A stretch of 64,000 nucleotides of DNA from Paraburkholderia sp. FT54 (GCF_031585635.1 NZ_CP134196.1:1736001-1800000), one strand, 5' to 3'; positions 7,822 to 17,388 are shown, counted from the stretch's first letter. Program-made: numbers and translations. Notes: generated by a model from the letters alone, not told the origin.

Positions 7822-10509
7822 ATGACTCATCGCGATCTCTCTGCGCTTCTGCGCCGTCTCAACGATCATTGCGCCCGCGCGCTCGCCGATGCAGCGGGTC
7901 TGTGCGAGACACGCGCCCATCGCGATATCGAAGTCGAACATTGGCTGATCAAGCTGCTCGAACTGGGCGAAGGCGATCTTGTCGCGATCGTGCGCAGCTA
8001 TGAACTCGACGTGGACGGTATCTGGGACGGACTGCTCAGCGCAATCGAACGGCTGCCGCATGAACTGCGCGGCAAACCGGGCCTGTCCAACCGGCTCTGC
8101 AAGCTGCTGGAGGCCGCTTGGATGCGCGCCTCGCTCGAAGCGGACGCACCGTCGATCCGTTCCGCGCATCTGCTGGCCGCGCTCGCCGATGCGCCGCATC
8201 TGCTGCGCGCGCCGGACGCATGGGCGCTGCTCTCGCTCTCGTCGACGCAGATCGAACGTCTCAAGCCCGAACTCGACTGGACGTCCATCGAGGCGCCCAT
8301 TGCCGATACCGGCGTCCAGAAGTTCGCTAGCCGCAGCTCCGCAAAAAACGCAGAAACAAATACGCCCGGCCGCCAACGCGCGGCCCAACGTGCGCAACCG
8401 GTCGCCGACGCGCTCGGCCGTTTCACCATCGACATCACGCAAAAAGCTCGCGAAGGCCGCATCGATCCGGTCTTCGGCCGCGATGTCGAGATCCGGCAGA
8501 TGGTCGATATCCTCACGCGCCGGCGCAAGAACAATCCGCTTCTCGTCGGCGAACCCGGCGTCGGCAAAACCGCGTTGGTCGAAGGTCTGGCGCTGAAGAT
8601 CGCGCAGGGCGATGTGCCCGCGGTCATTCGCGACGTCAGCGTCCTCACGCTCGATCTCGGATTGCTGCAGGCAGGCGCCGGCGTCAAGGGCGAGTTCGAG
8701 CAACGTCTGAAGAACGTCATCGAAGCCGTCCAGCAGTCCCGGACACCCATTCTGCTTTTCATCGACGAAGCCCACACCCTGATCGGGGCGGGCAACACCG
8801 CAGGCGGCGCCGACGCGGCGAATCTGTTGAAGCCCGCGTTGGCGCGCGGTGAGTTGCGCACGATCGCCGCCACGACCTGGTCCGAATACAAACAGTACTT
8901 CGAGCGCGACGCGGCGCTCGAGCGGCGGTTTCAGATGGTCAAGGTCGACGAACCCGACGACGCCAACGCGAGCCTGATGCTGCGCGGCCTGAAGGAGCGC
9001 TACGCGCAACACCACGGCGTGCACATCACCGACGCCGCGGTCGGCGCGGCGGTACGTCTGTCGCGCCGCTATCTCACAGGGCGCCAGTTGCCGGACAAGG
9101 CCGTCGATCTGCTCGACACCGCCGCCGCCCGCGTGCGCATGAGCACGGACGCAACGCCGGTCGCGATTTCCGCGTGTCTTGCACAACGGGCCGCGCTCGA
9201 AGTCGAACGCGCGGCGCTGCTCGAGGATCAGGGCGCGACTTCGGCCGATGTGGGCGAGCGGATCGGCGCGATCGAACTGCGCCTCGTTGAGATCGCGAGC
9301 GAGCTTCATGCGCTCGAACAGGCTTATGCGGAACAGAAGGAAATCGTCGCTGCCCTCGTTGCGCTGCGTGAGCAGTGGCGAACGGCGACCGACGAGTCAG
9401 TGCGGCGCGATCTTCAACACGAGATCAAGGCCGCGCACGACAAACTCGCGGCACACGGCGCGGATGCGCTGATCCAGGCGGAAGTCGACGAAGCCGCGAT
9501 TGCGCGTGTCATCGCGGACTGGACCGGCGTGCCGGTGGGCAGCCTGCTCGAAGATGAACTGTCCGCCCTGCTCGACCTGGAAACGCGGCTCGGGAGCGTG
9601 GTCGTGGGCCAGGACGATGCGCTCGAGGCCATCGCCAAAAACCTGCGCGCAGCCAAAGCCGGCCTGAAATCCGACGAGGCGCCGCTGGGCGTATTCCTGC
9701 TCACCGGTCCTTCGGGTGTCGGCAAGACCGAGACGGCTCGCGCACTGGCCGATCTGATGTTCGGCGGTGAACGTGCGCTCGTCACGATCAATCTGTCAGA
9801 GTACCAGGAGGCCCACACCGTCTCGCAACTCAAGGGGTCGCCACCAGGTTATGTGGGCTATGGCCAGGGTGGCGTGCTGACCGAAGCGGTACGTCAACGT
9901 CCGTACAGCGTGATCCTGCTCGACGAAGTCGAAAAGGCGCATCGCGACGTGCTGAATCTGTTCTACCAGGTGTTCGACCGCGGCTTCATGCGCGACGGCG
10001 AGGGGCGCGTGATCGACTTCCGCAACACCGTGATCGTGATGACGTCCAATCTCGGCAGCGAGCAGATCATGGCCGCCACGGAAGCCGACGACGAAGTGAC
10101 AACCGCCATGCTGATGGAAGCGATTCGACCGCTGCTCGTCGAGCATTTCCAGCCGGCGTTGCTCGCGCGCTTCCAGACCGTGGTGTACCGGCCGCTCTCG
10201 GCCGACACCTTGGCAAGAATCGTGCGACTGAAACTCGACAAAGTTGCGCAGAGGATCGAGCGCCGCTTCAGCGTGCCGCTCGTCTGCAGCGACGCACTGG
10301 TCGCCGAACTTGTGAGCGCATGCCTGCTGCCCGACTCCGGCGCGCGCAACATAGACAGCCTGCTCGATCAGCAGATCCTGCCGGTGTTGTCGCGTGAACT
10401 GCTCGAACGAATCAGCAGACAGGCGTTGCCGCAAGGTATCCGTCTCGCGTATTCGGATGAACACGGTATCGTTGTCGACTTCGCCGATGCCGCCGAGGTG
10501 ACGACATGA
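7822..10509 (+). CDS. tssH: Type VI secretion AAA+ ATPase TssH (ClpV)
   Basis: 895 residues, the usual ClpV length. An N-terminal Clp_N-type helical domain (about 1-150) that binds sheath in ClpV proteins is followed by AAA1 with Walker A GEPGVGKT (about 243-250) and Walker B LLFIDEA, a short middle domain, and AAA2 with Walker A GPSGVGKT (about residue 629) and Walker B VILLDEVEKAH. Both ATPase sites look intact. ClpV unfolds contracted TssB/TssC sheath in the cytoplasm for recycling; tssB and tssC are not in this window. The AAA domains alone would also fit ClpB, but the N-domain, the flanking hcp fragment and the overlapping tssE decide for ClpV. Confidence 0.95.
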   Translation: MTHRDLSALLRRLNDHCARALADAAGLCETRAHRDIEVEHWLIKLLELGEGDLVAIVRSYELDVDGIWDGLLSAIERLPHELRGKPGLSNRLCKLLEAAWMRASLEADAPSIRSAHLLAALADAPHLLRAPDAWALLSLSSTQIERLKPELDWTSIEAPIADTGVQKFASRSSAKNAETNTPGRQRAAQRAQPVADALGRFTIDITQKAREGRIDPVFGRDVEIRQMVDILTRRRKNNPLLVGEPGVGKTALVEGLALKIAQGDVPAVIRDVSVLTLDLGLLQAGAGVKGEFEQRLKNVIEAVQQSRTPILLFIDEAHTLIGAGNTAGGADAANLLKPALARGELRTIAATTWSEYKQYFERDAALERRFQMVKVDEPDDANASLMLRGLKERYAQHHGVHITDAAVGAAVRLSRRYLTGRQLPDKAVDLLDTAAARVRMSTDATPVAISACLAQRAALEVERAALLEDQGATSADVGERIGAIELRLVEIASELHALEQAYAEQKEIVAALVALREQWRTATDESVRRDLQHEIKAAHDKLAAHGADALIQAEVDEAAIARVIADWTGVPVGSLLEDELSALLDLETRLGSVVVGQDDALEAIAKNLRAAKAGLKSDEAPLGVFLLTGPSGVGKTETARALADLMFGGERALVTINLSEYQEAHTVSQLKGSPPGYVGYGQGGVLTEAVRQRPYSVILLDEVEKAHRDVLNLFYQVFDRGFMRDGEGRVIDFRNTVIVMTSNLGSEQIMAATEADDEVTTAMLMEAIRPLLVEHFQPALLARFQTVVYRPLSADTLARIVRLKLDKVAQRIERRFSVPLVCSDALVAELVSACLLPDSGARNIDSLLDQQILPVLSRELLERISRQALPQGIRLAYSDEHGIVVDFADAAEVTT

Positions 10510-10940
10510 CACGCGGCGGGCCCGGGCTATTCGAAGCCATCACGGGGCATTTTTCGAACGGTGCGCCGGTCGATAACTTCGACGCGGAAACGCAAACGTT
10601 CCTGTCGGTACAGGACAATATTCAACGCATCCTGAACAGCCGCCGCAATGGGCTTGCCCATCTGCCCGACTATGGACTGGACGACCTGTCGGAGATTTAC
10701 CGCCATCTCCCTTCGTCGGCACACAGGCTTCGCCATGCGATCGAGTTGACCGTGTTGAAATACGAACCACGCGTCAAGTCGATCGATACCCTGATCAGGG
10801 AAACGGAACCTGGCATGCTGCTGAGCTTCACGATGTGTTGTGATCTGCATCAGGAGGGGCTGGTGCGCTTCGGCACGCATTTCACGCCCGACGGGCAGAC
10901 ACGCCTCGATTTGCTGAAATCGGATCTGGACCGCGACTGA
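10506..10940 (+). CDS. tssE: Type VI secretion baseplate protein TssE (gp25-like)
   Basis: 144 residues, starting inside the tssH stop as ATGA, so the two are translationally coupled. The block NSRRNGLAHLPDYGLDDLSE with the following IYRHLP and the later YEPRVKSID are hallmark positions of the TssE/GPW gp25 family, which sits in the baseplate and starts sheath polymerisation. Length is normal. It ends the plus-strand arm of the remnant locus; 129 bases then separate it from an unrelated exporter gene. Confidence 0.9.
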   Translation: MTRGGPGLFEAITGHFSNGAPVDNFDAETQTFLSVQDNIQRILNSRRNGLAHLPDYGLDDLSEIYRHLPSSAHRLRHAIELTVLKYEPRVKSIDTLIRETEPGMLLSFTMCCDLHQEGLVRFGTHFTPDGQTRLDLLKSDLDRD

Positions 10941-11069
10941 GGCCGCCCGCCCGCTGTACCGCCCCATTCCTCGGTACAGTTTGGACGATTTGCACCGATC
11001 CGTACCTTACTGTCCATGGCCGGATAGTGGATGCTATGAGTCCCTCTTCCCTGCGCGCGGACCCTCCCG

Positions 11070-11957
11070 ATGGACAAAACGACAAATGGCTGGCTGAGCG
11101 GCTTGATAGGCGTGCTGATTTTCAGCGGCTCGCTGCCGGCCACGCGCGTCGCCGTGCAAGGCCTCGACCCGTTATTCCTTACGGTCGCGCGCGCGACGAT
11201 CGCCGGCACGCTCGGTCTGCTGCTCCTCCTCGTATTTCGCCAGGCGCGGCCGTCCCGCCGCGAAGTGATTCCGCTGGTAATCGTCGCGCTCGGCGTGGTG
11301 GTCGGCTTTCCGCTGCTGACGGCGCTCGCGCTGCGCCACGTGAGCGCGGCGCATGCCGTCGTGTTCGTCGGCCTCCTGCCGCTCGCCACGGCGATCTTCG
11401 GCGTGCTGCGCGGCGGCGAGCGGCCGCAACCGGCGTTCTGGCTGTTCTCGGCGCTGGGCAGCGGCGCGGTCGTGGCGTTTGCCTTGCGTCACGGGCTCGA
11501 TGCATCGCCCGTCGGCGACGCGTTGATGCTGGCCGCCATCGTCGCATGCGGACTGGGCTATGCCGAAGGCGCGCGCCTGTCGCGCCACCTCGGCGGCTGG
11601 CAGGTGATTTCATGGGCGCTCGTGCTGTCGCTGCCGCTCATGCTTCCGCTCACCGTGTGGACGCGGCCCGCGTCGTTCGACGGTGTCAGTCACGCGTCGC
11701 TGTGGGGGCTCGCCTACGTGTCGCTCTTCAGCATGCTGATCGGCTTCGTGTTCTGGTATCGCGGCCTCGCGCTCGGCGGCATTGCCGGCGTCGGGCAGTT
11801 GCAATTGCTGCAGCCGTTTTTTGGCCTGCTGCTCGCGGGGTTGCTGCTGCACGAACAGGTGCCGCCGGCGATGATTCTGGTCACCGTCGTCGTAGTGGGC
11901 TGCGTGGCGGGCGCGCGGCGGTTCTCGCGAGCGGCGCCGGCGCGGCCGGCTGTCTGA
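11070..11957 (+). CDS. EamA/DMT-superfamily inner-membrane transporter
   Basis: 295 residues with about ten hydrophobic segments arranged as two EamA repeats (roughly 8-140 and 150-285). Characteristic positions include the small-residue-rich first helix and, in the second repeat, the SLFSMLIGFVFWYRGLALGG and VGQLQLLQPFFGLLLAGL segments typical of RhaT/EamA exporters of amino acids or metabolites. The 120-base gap to the regulator downstream leaves open whether they are co-transcribed. Substrate unknown. Confidence 0.85.
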   Translation: MDKTTNGWLSGLIGVLIFSGSLPATRVAVQGLDPLFLTVARATIAGTLGLLLLLVFRQARPSRREVIPLVIVALGVVVGFPLLTALALRHVSAAHAVVFVGLLPLATAIFGVLRGGERPQPAFWLFSALGSGAVVAFALRHGLDASPVGDALMLAAIVACGLGYAEGARLSRHLGGWQVISWALVLSLPLMLPLTVWTRPASFDGVSHASLWGLAYVSLFSMLIGFVFWYRGLALGGIAGVGQLQLLQPFFGLLLAGLLLHEQVPPAMILVTVVVVGCVAGARRFSRAAPARPAV

Positions 11958-12077
11958 TGCGCGTCGCGCCTGCGGCTGGCATGCGTCTCCTCGATTTTCG
12001 GGCGCGCGCAGTGGGCGGCCGGTTGAATATGTCATCATTCCAACGATCGACTAACCACCGCCCAACGCCGCGACACG

Positions 12078-12974
12078 ATGCCGACCGCTTTTGCTCAAAC
12101 CGTCGAAGCCCGCTTTGCCGAACTCACGCCCACCTCCAAGCGCGTCGCCAGCTATATGCTGGCGAACCTTGACCGGCTGGGTCTCGAAACCGCCGATCAG
12201 ATCGCCCAGCAAGCCGGCACGAGCGGCATTTCGGTCGGCCGGTTCCTGCGCAGCATCGGCTATCAGAATCTCGACGACCTGAAACGCGAACTGCGCGGCG
12301 CGCAGGAGCGTCCGTGGCTGATCACGGACCGGCTCGACGCGTTCCGCCGCGCCGCCGGTCAACACGACGAAACCGTGCCGGACGCCAGTTCGGCCAGCAC
12401 GCCCAACCCCGCGCTCGCCCATTCGCTCGAACTCGAAATCGGCGCGATCCAGCATGTCTACCAGCTCGCGCAATCGCCGGTGTTCGCGCGAGTGGCCGAA
12501 CGCATCTCCAACGCCGATGCCGTCTACATTCTCGGCATTCAGTCCACGCGCGGCATCAGCAATGCGTTCTACAGTTACCTCGAATACATTCGTCCGCGCG
12601 TGTTCTATTCCGACGGCATGTCGGGCTCGTACGTCGATTCGCTGAACTCAGGGTCCGACTCGCCGTATCTGATCGTCACCGACACCCGCGCGTATTCGAA
12701 GGTCGCGCGTCGCTATTGCGAAGCGGCCACGCGACGCGGCCTGCCCTTCGCGCTCATCACCGACATCTATTGTCCGTGGGCGCGCGAATTCGACGGCGAT
12801 CTGTTGCAGGTCAAGACCGACGTCGGCCAGTTCTGGGACTCGCTCGCGCCGCTCACTTGTCTCTTCAATCTGCTGATTTCGGCGATCGTCGAAAGACTCG
12901 GGCCGCGTATCGACGAACGCGTGGCGCGCAACCGCGAACTGCAAAGCGAATTCGATCAATTCGACGACCTCTGA
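12078..12974 (+). CDS. RpiR/MurR-family transcriptional regulator
   Basis: 298 residues. The N-terminal ~77 residues form the RpiR-type helix-turn-helix (FAELTPTSKRVASYML, then an HTH around QQAGTSGISVGRFLRSIGY). The C-terminal half is a SIS domain (about 125-255) with the phosphosugar-binding-like run ILGIQSTRGISNAFY and LIVTDTRAYSKVARRY. Such regulators usually sense sugar phosphates or cell-wall sugars. The next gene, a D-Ala-D-Ala dipeptidase, starts 22 bases after the stop and is probably co-transcribed, which suggests a cell-wall recycling signal; that link is inference. Confidence 0.9.
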   Translation: MPTAFAQTVEARFAELTPTSKRVASYMLANLDRLGLETADQIAQQAGTSGISVGRFLRSIGYQNLDDLKRELRGAQERPWLITDRLDAFRRAAGQHDETVPDASSASTPNPALAHSLELEIGAIQHVYQLAQSPVFARVAERISNADAVYILGIQSTRGISNAFYSYLEYIRPRVFYSDGMSGSYVDSLNSGSDSPYLIVTDTRAYSKVARRYCEAATRRGLPFALITDIYCPWAREFDGDLLQVKTDVGQFWDSLAPLTCLFNLLISAIVERLGPRIDERVARNRELQSEFDQFDDL

Positions 12975-12996
12975 TGCACTCCGCTTCCTTCGCCTC

Positions 12997-13560
12997 ATGA
13001 CCGACCATCGACTCGTTGAAATCACGCACGCCACGCATGGCGTCGATATCGACCTCGTCTACGCCACCGCCCGCAACTTCACCGGCAAACCGATCTACAA
13101 GGCCGCACATTGTCTTCTGCTCGAACCGGCAGAGGCGGCGCTGCGCCGCGCGGCCGAACTGGCACGCCAGATCGGCACGACGTTGCGCATTTTCGATGCG
13201 TACCGGCCGCCGCAAGCGCAGCAGGTGCTGTGGGACTTTCTGCCCGACCCGACTTACGTGGCGGACCTGACACGCGGCTCCAACCATAGTCGCGGGACCG
13301 CGCTCGACGTGACACTGCTCGACGCCCACGGCGAGGAACTCGACATGGGCACCGGCTTCGACGCGATGACGATCGAATCGGAGCACTTTCACCCCGGCTT
13401 GCCGATAGACGTGCAGCGCAATCGCATGCTGTTGCTGGGCGTGATGCACGGCGCGGGCTTCACGCACATCAGGAACGAATGGTGGCACTACGAGTTGCCG
13501 GGCTCGCGCGCGTTGCCGCTGATCGACAACAGCGCAAGCGGGCCGCTGCGTCTGATGTGA
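12997..13560 (+). CDS. ddpX: D-alanyl-D-alanine dipeptidase, VanX/DdpX family
   Basis: 187 residues, the size of E. coli DdpX. The zinc site of the family is complete: SNHSRGTALD supplies His97 and Asp104, and EWWHYE supplies catalytic Glu161 and zinc ligand His164; Arg70 in FDAYRP matches the conserved arginine of VanX. The enzyme hydrolyses D-Ala-D-Ala. No signal peptide is seen, so it acts in the cytoplasm, probably on dipeptide taken up or released in peptidoglycan turnover. It follows the RpiR gene closely. No vanHA-type genes are near, so this is salvage, not glycopeptide resistance. Confidence 0.92.
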   Translation: MTDHRLVEITHATHGVDIDLVYATARNFTGKPIYKAAHCLLLEPAEAALRRAAELARQIGTTLRIFDAYRPPQAQQVLWDFLPDPTYVADLTRGSNHSRGTALDVTLLDAHGEELDMGTGFDAMTIESEHFHPGLPIDVQRNRMLLLGVMHGAGFTHIRNEWWHYELPGSRALPLIDNSASGPLRLM

Positions 13561-13616
13561 TCGATCGACTGCCACGAAAACGGGTATCCTCACTGGCTCG
13601 TTCAGAAGGAGGACCC

Positions 13617-13895
13617 ATGAAGTTTTCAATTTGCCTGGCGGTTGCCGCCCTGACGCTCTCTGTCGGCGCGTACGCCCAGACTTCGCAAACCTTCCGTTTC
13701 GGCGAAGGGCAAAGCACGCTGCCGTCCGGTCATGCGCATCCCGCGCCTGGCGCGCAGGCTCAACAGGCACCGGCCCCGCAGCATTCCGCCGAACAGCATG
13801 CGCCGATGTCCCAAGCCAGGCCGGAACATAACGCGAAGCATCGCCGGCATCATCGTGGGCATGTGACGCAGCCGGATACGTACTCGCATAGCTGA
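13617..13895 (+). CDS. Small secreted His/Gln/Pro-rich protein
   Basis: 92 residues from the ATG at 13617, which follows a very strong AGAAGGAGGA ribosome site. A signal peptide (cleavage after VGAYA, about residue 20) leaves a mature peptide of some 70 residues. It is rich in His (about a fifth of the tail), Gln, Ala and Pro, with a KHRRHHRGH cluster near the end. The composition suggests a disordered periplasmic or secreted peptide, perhaps metal-binding, but no family is recognised. It stands alone between the dipeptidase and acetyltransferase genes. Confidence 0.75.
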   Translation: MKFSICLAVAALTLSVGAYAQTSQTFRFGEGQSTLPSGHAHPAPGAQAQQAPAPQHSAEQHAPMSQARPEHNAKHRRHHRGHVTQPDTYSHS

Positions 13896-14085
13896 GCGGA
13901 GCAACGGCGACCGTGGACGCGCGTCGTCGTTGCCAGAGATTGCTGACGTGTGCTGCTCCGCGCGCATGCGCCAAAGCGCAAATTCCGGCCATACCCCGTG
14001 GCGATTTTTGACGCGCTTCAAATTCGCACGCGCGGCGGGCATAGTAAAACGTATTCCCCGATCTATCGCCACGACAGGAACACGT

Positions 14086-14670
14086 ATGAGCACCACCCAC
14101 CCCGCGCCCGCCGCTTCCGGATCGGCGAACGCGGCCACCCCGCTGATCCGCGACGCCACCGAAGCCGATCTTCCCGCGATTCAGTCGATCTACGCACACC
14201 ACGTGCTGACCGGCGTCGCCTCATTCGAAGAAACCCCGCCCTCCGTCGACGATCTGCGCACGCGGCTCGCGTCGGTACGCAGCCACGGGCTGCCGTACAT
14301 GGTGGCGGAGATCGACGGCGAAGTCGCCGGCTATTGTTACGCCACGCCTTACCGGCCGCGCGCCGCGTATCGCAACACCATCGAAGATTCGATCTATGTG
14401 AACGACGCCTATCGCGGCCGGGGTCTGGGACGCGTGCTGCTCCAGGCGCTCATCGAGCGCTGCGAAACTGGACCGTGGCGTCAGATGGTCGCCGTGATCG
14501 CGGACGGCGGCAGCGGCGGCTCGCTGTCGCTGCATACACAGCTGGGTTTCGAATTGACGGGCACGTTGAAGGCGGTAGGCTTCAAACACGGTCGCTGGCT
14601 CGATACGACCTTGATGCAGCGCCCGCTCGGCAAGGGTGACTCGAGCGTGCCGGACGACGTGGCGCCATAG
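14086..14670 (+). CDS. GNAT N-acetyltransferase, phosphinothricin acetyltransferase-like
   Basis: 194 residues from the ATG at 14086; the frame extends further upstream but conserved sequence begins after this start. A single GNAT domain covers about 20-180. The order is typical of the Pat/YncA group: IRDATEADLPAIQSIYAHHV, then FEETPPS, VAGYCYATPYRPRAAYRNTIEDSI-type beta strands, the acetyl-CoA loop RGRGLGR, and GFELTGTLKAVGFKHGRWLD near the end. Such enzymes acetylate phosphinothricin, methionine sulfoximine or related amino acids. The true substrate is not evident. Confidence 0.85.
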   Translation: MSTTHPAPAASGSANAATPLIRDATEADLPAIQSIYAHHVLTGVASFEETPPSVDDLRTRLASVRSHGLPYMVAEIDGEVAGYCYATPYRPRAAYRNTIEDSIYVNDAYRGRGLGRVLLQALIERCETGPWRQMVAVIADGGSGGSLSLHTQLGFELTGTLKAVGFKHGRWLDTTLMQRPLGKGDSSVPDDVAP

Positions 14671-14764
14671 CGCGGCTGAAGCGTCGCGTCCGCGAACTCG
14701 AATTGAGGCCGGTTGCGCAGCATTGCGATGCAGGCCGCCGGCGCCACCATGGCGAAGGCGACGG

Positions 14765-15319
14765 TCAGCGCTCGCGCGGCAGGCGTGTGAAGAGCGTCGG
14801 ATAGTCGATCACGAGACCGTCGTCATCGACCTTCATATCCGCCGTGAAGTTGCGGAAGATACCTTCGTAGCGATACTCGCGATGCAACGCGATGCACGAG
14901 TACGCCTGCTCGACGCGCGTGACCTGCAAATCCGGCGTCGAAATATAGGCCACCGAAATCGGCTGGCGCTCGCCTTCGGCCAGTTGCAAGCGGCGGATCG
15001 GCAGCGTGTTGGTGAACGGCGTAGCGGCGATATCGATGTCGATGCAGCCTTCAATCGCGCTCAGCGCGAGGCCGTGTCCATCGTGCCAATGGCCCGCGCC
15101 ATCGCCATGCAATTCCAGTTCGCCGCCGCCGACGATCTTCAGCCACGCATAGCGCGTATGCCATTGCGCGTCGCAGCGCACCCTGTAGTGCAGCCCATAC
15201 GGCTTGCCGTCGCGTTGCCCGACCACGGCGCTTTCCACCGCGAAGCCGTCCTCGTGCGCGTCGAACGCCAGATGTTCGATGCCGTCGCCCTCTTCCGATG
15301 CCCACCGTAATTCACGCAT
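14765..15319 (-). CDS. Putative glycolipid-binding family protein
   Basis: 184 residues, starting at the ATG at 15319 after a strong GAGGAGA. The whole protein looks like one beta-rich domain of the glycolipid-binding-like family (Pfam Glycolipid_bind): start WASEEGDGIEHL, the GLHYRVRCDAQW stretch, GHWHDG in the middle and the TADMKVDDDGLVIDYP end. Members are soluble and have no established enzymatic role. It is transcribed toward the acetyltransferase gene, with about 95 bases between stops. Confidence 0.75.
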   Translation of the reverse strand: MRELRWASEEGDGIEHLAFDAHEDGFAVESAVVGQRDGKPYGLHYRVRCDAQWHTRYAWLKIVGGGELELHGDGAGHWHDGHGLALSAIEGCIDIDIAATPFTNTLPIRRLQLAEGERQPISVAYISTPDLQVTRVEQAYSCIALHREYRYEGIFRNFTADMKVDDDGLVIDYPTLFTRLPRER

Positions 15320-15584
15320 CTGCCTGTCTCCTCGTGAAGCGGCGCAGCCAGGTTCTGCCTGGCTCCGTCGGGCTCATATCGTAGCGCGAAAGCTTTCGTT
15401 CCACCGATGTGTCGAGCACCACGGGCATCGCGGATATGTGTCGCAAATAGCCACTATCAACGCGCGGCAATGCCCGGCGCGGCGTAGCTGGCCTATGCTC
15501 GCGGTTCGCAGTCATCCAGCTCGCGCACGCCCGACGCGCGCGCCGCGGATTTGCGCATCATCGAAATCACGCCGCCTTCATATC

Positions 15585-16535
15585 ATGCACGCTGCCGCGA
15601 CCGAAGCTCAATCCGCCGCCTTGCGCACGCTGTTGCGCAGCCTCGGCCAGATCGTGCTGCAAGCGAACGCCTTCACCGGCGCGTGCCTGCTTGCCGCCTG
15701 GCTGCTTTACGACCCGCGCCTCGCCTGCGCGGCGCTGATGGGTGCGGTCGCGGCCAACGTCAGCGCGGTATTGGCCGGGTATCGCGAGGATGATACGCGC
15801 GCCGGACTGCACGGTTTCAATGGCGCGCTGGCGGGGCTCGCGGCCTTCAGCTTCATCGCCGACAATGCGACAGCCGGTGCGGTGGCTATTCTTGCCGCCA
15901 CGTGCACGGCGTGGTTTGTGGAGCCGTGGTCGCGCTGGCTGCTTGCGCGTGGGCTCGGCTTTTTTTCGAGCCCGTGCCTGATCGTCACCTGGCTTTGGCT
16001 GCCGATCGTGACGGTCAACGCGCCGTCGGTAAACGTGGCCCCGGCCCACACGTTGAGCGCGACGCAATTGGGCAGCGGCTTGTTGGCCAGTTTCGCGCAA
16101 ACCGGCTTTGCGTCGGACGCGTTGCCCGGTTTGCTGGTGTTGATCGGGATTGCGGCGGCGTCGCGCAGGCATGCGTGCTGGGCGCTGATCGGGGCAGTGT
16201 TCGCAAGCGCTGCGCATTTACTGCTCGGCGCCACGACAAGCTCGTTCGACGCGGGCCTGTTAGGATTCAACGGCGCGCTGACTGCGCTCGCGCTGGCGGA
16301 CTGCGGCGTCGTCGCGATACTCGGCGGCGTGGCCGTGGCGGTCTTGCTGCAAGCGGCGGCGGCGCATGTCGGCTGGCCGGTCATGACGGCGCCCTTCGTC
16401 CTCGCGACGTGGAGCGTACAGTGGCTCAAGCGGCGCCTCGTGTGCGGCATGGCCGTGGGTGCCGCCGAACCGGCGAAACCTGTCGATGCCGCACGCGCCG
16501 CGACCACGCCGGCTCCAGCCAGACGCGCAAGCTAG
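15585..16535 (+). CDS. Urea transporter family (UT) membrane protein
   Basis: 316 residues from the ATG at 15585; the frame extends upstream without coding character. The two structural repeats of the UT fold are visible as GFNGALAGLA (about residue 75) and GFNGALTALA (about 225), each followed by hydrophobic helices, and there are about ten membrane segments. UT proteins are urea channels in the inner membrane. No urease or nickel gene is adjacent. A 76-base gap separates it from the class II aldolase gene, so joint transcription is possible. A related uncharacterised UT subgroup cannot be excluded. Confidence 0.8.
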   Translation: MHAAATEAQSAALRTLLRSLGQIVLQANAFTGACLLAAWLLYDPRLACAALMGAVAANVSAVLAGYREDDTRAGLHGFNGALAGLAAFSFIADNATAGAVAILAATCTAWFVEPWSRWLLARGLGFFSSPCLIVTWLWLPIVTVNAPSVNVAPAHTLSATQLGSGLLASFAQTGFASDALPGLLVLIGIAAASRRHACWALIGAVFASAAHLLLGATTSSFDAGLLGFNGALTALALADCGVVAILGGVAVAVLLQAAAAHVGWPVMTAPFVLATWSVQWLKRRLVCGMAVGAAEPAKPVDAARAATTPAPARRAS

Positions 16536-16611
16536 CTGGGCCGTCAGGCCTGCCACGCGCCCGCGCCCGCTCGCACGCGTTTGGGCGATCAGGCAACTTC
16601 AGGAGACAGAC

Positions 16612-17388
16612 ATGTCGTTCACTCACACCCCAGCCGGCCGCGTCGCCGAGGCGGGGCCCTTGTCCGACGCGGAGCGGCAGACCCGCGTCGACCTGGCCGC
16701 GGCCTACCGCCTCGCGGCGCTCAACGGCTGGGACGATCTGATTTACACGCATATCTCGGCGAGCGTGCCGGGCGAACCCGGCCACTTCCTGATCAATCCA
16801 TTCGGCCTCGCCTTCGATGAAGTGCGCGCGTCGAATCTGGTAAAGATCGATATTGCAGGCAACATCGTCGGCGCAAGCGAATATGCGGTGAACGCGACCG
16901 GCTTCGCGCTGCACGCGGCGGTCCACGCAGCGCGCGCCGATGCCTTCTGCGTGATGCATTTGCACAATACGGCGGGCGTCGCCGTTTCCGCGCAACCGGC
17001 CGGCTTGCTGCCCGCGTCGCAACACGCGCTGCGTTTCTACGGCCAACTCGCGTACCACGACTACGAAGGCCTCGCGTTCACGCCGGCGGAAGGCGAGCGC
17101 CTCGTCGCACATCTCGGCGACAAGCCTGCCATGCTGTTGCGCAATCACGGTACGCTGACCGCCGGCCGCACCGTCGCCGAAGCCTATGTGCTGATGGCAA
17201 CGCTGCTCAAGGCATGTGAGATCCAGTTGCAGGCGCAAGCATGCGGCAGCGAACTGGTCGTGCCGAGCGCCGCGGTCGCCGCACGCACGGCGGAACAACT
17301 GTACGATGGCGGCGCGATTGAAGGCGCGCTCGAATGGCCTGCCTTGCTGCGCAAACTCGACCGCCTCGACACCAGCTATCGCGATTGA
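16612..17388 (+). CDS. Class II aldolase/adducin-family protein
   Basis: 258 residues from the ATG at 16612 with AGGAGA upstream. The fold matches class II aldolases: YTHISASVPG near the start, FGLAFDEV, the zinc ligand motif MHLHNTAG and a further ligand within LLRNHGT. Family members are fuculose- or ribulose-phosphate aldolases/epimerases or decarboxylases, and many in Proteobacteria remain unassigned; eukaryotic adducins share the fold. The next gene is a 4-oxalocrotonate tautomerase-like protein 52 bases downstream, possibly the same transcript. Substrate unknown. Confidence 0.88.
   Translation: MSFTHTPAGRVAEAGPLSDAERQTRVDLAAAYRLAALNGWDDLIYTHISASVPGEPGHFLINPFGLAFDEVRASNLVKIDIAGNIVGASEYAVNATGFALHAAVHAARADAFCVMHLHNTAGVAVSAQPAGLLPASQHALRFYGQLAYHDYEGLAFTPAEGERLVAHLGDKPAMLLRNHGTLTAGRTVAEAYVLMATLLKACEIQLQAQACGSELVVPSAAVAARTAEQLYDGGAIEGALEWPALLRKLDRLDTSYRD

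Noticed and set aside
12997..13560. Vancomycin-resistance gene vanX
   Set aside because: The dipeptidase fold and residues fit, but no vanH, vanA, vanR or vanS is near and the organism is Gram-negative; DdpX-type salvage is more likely.
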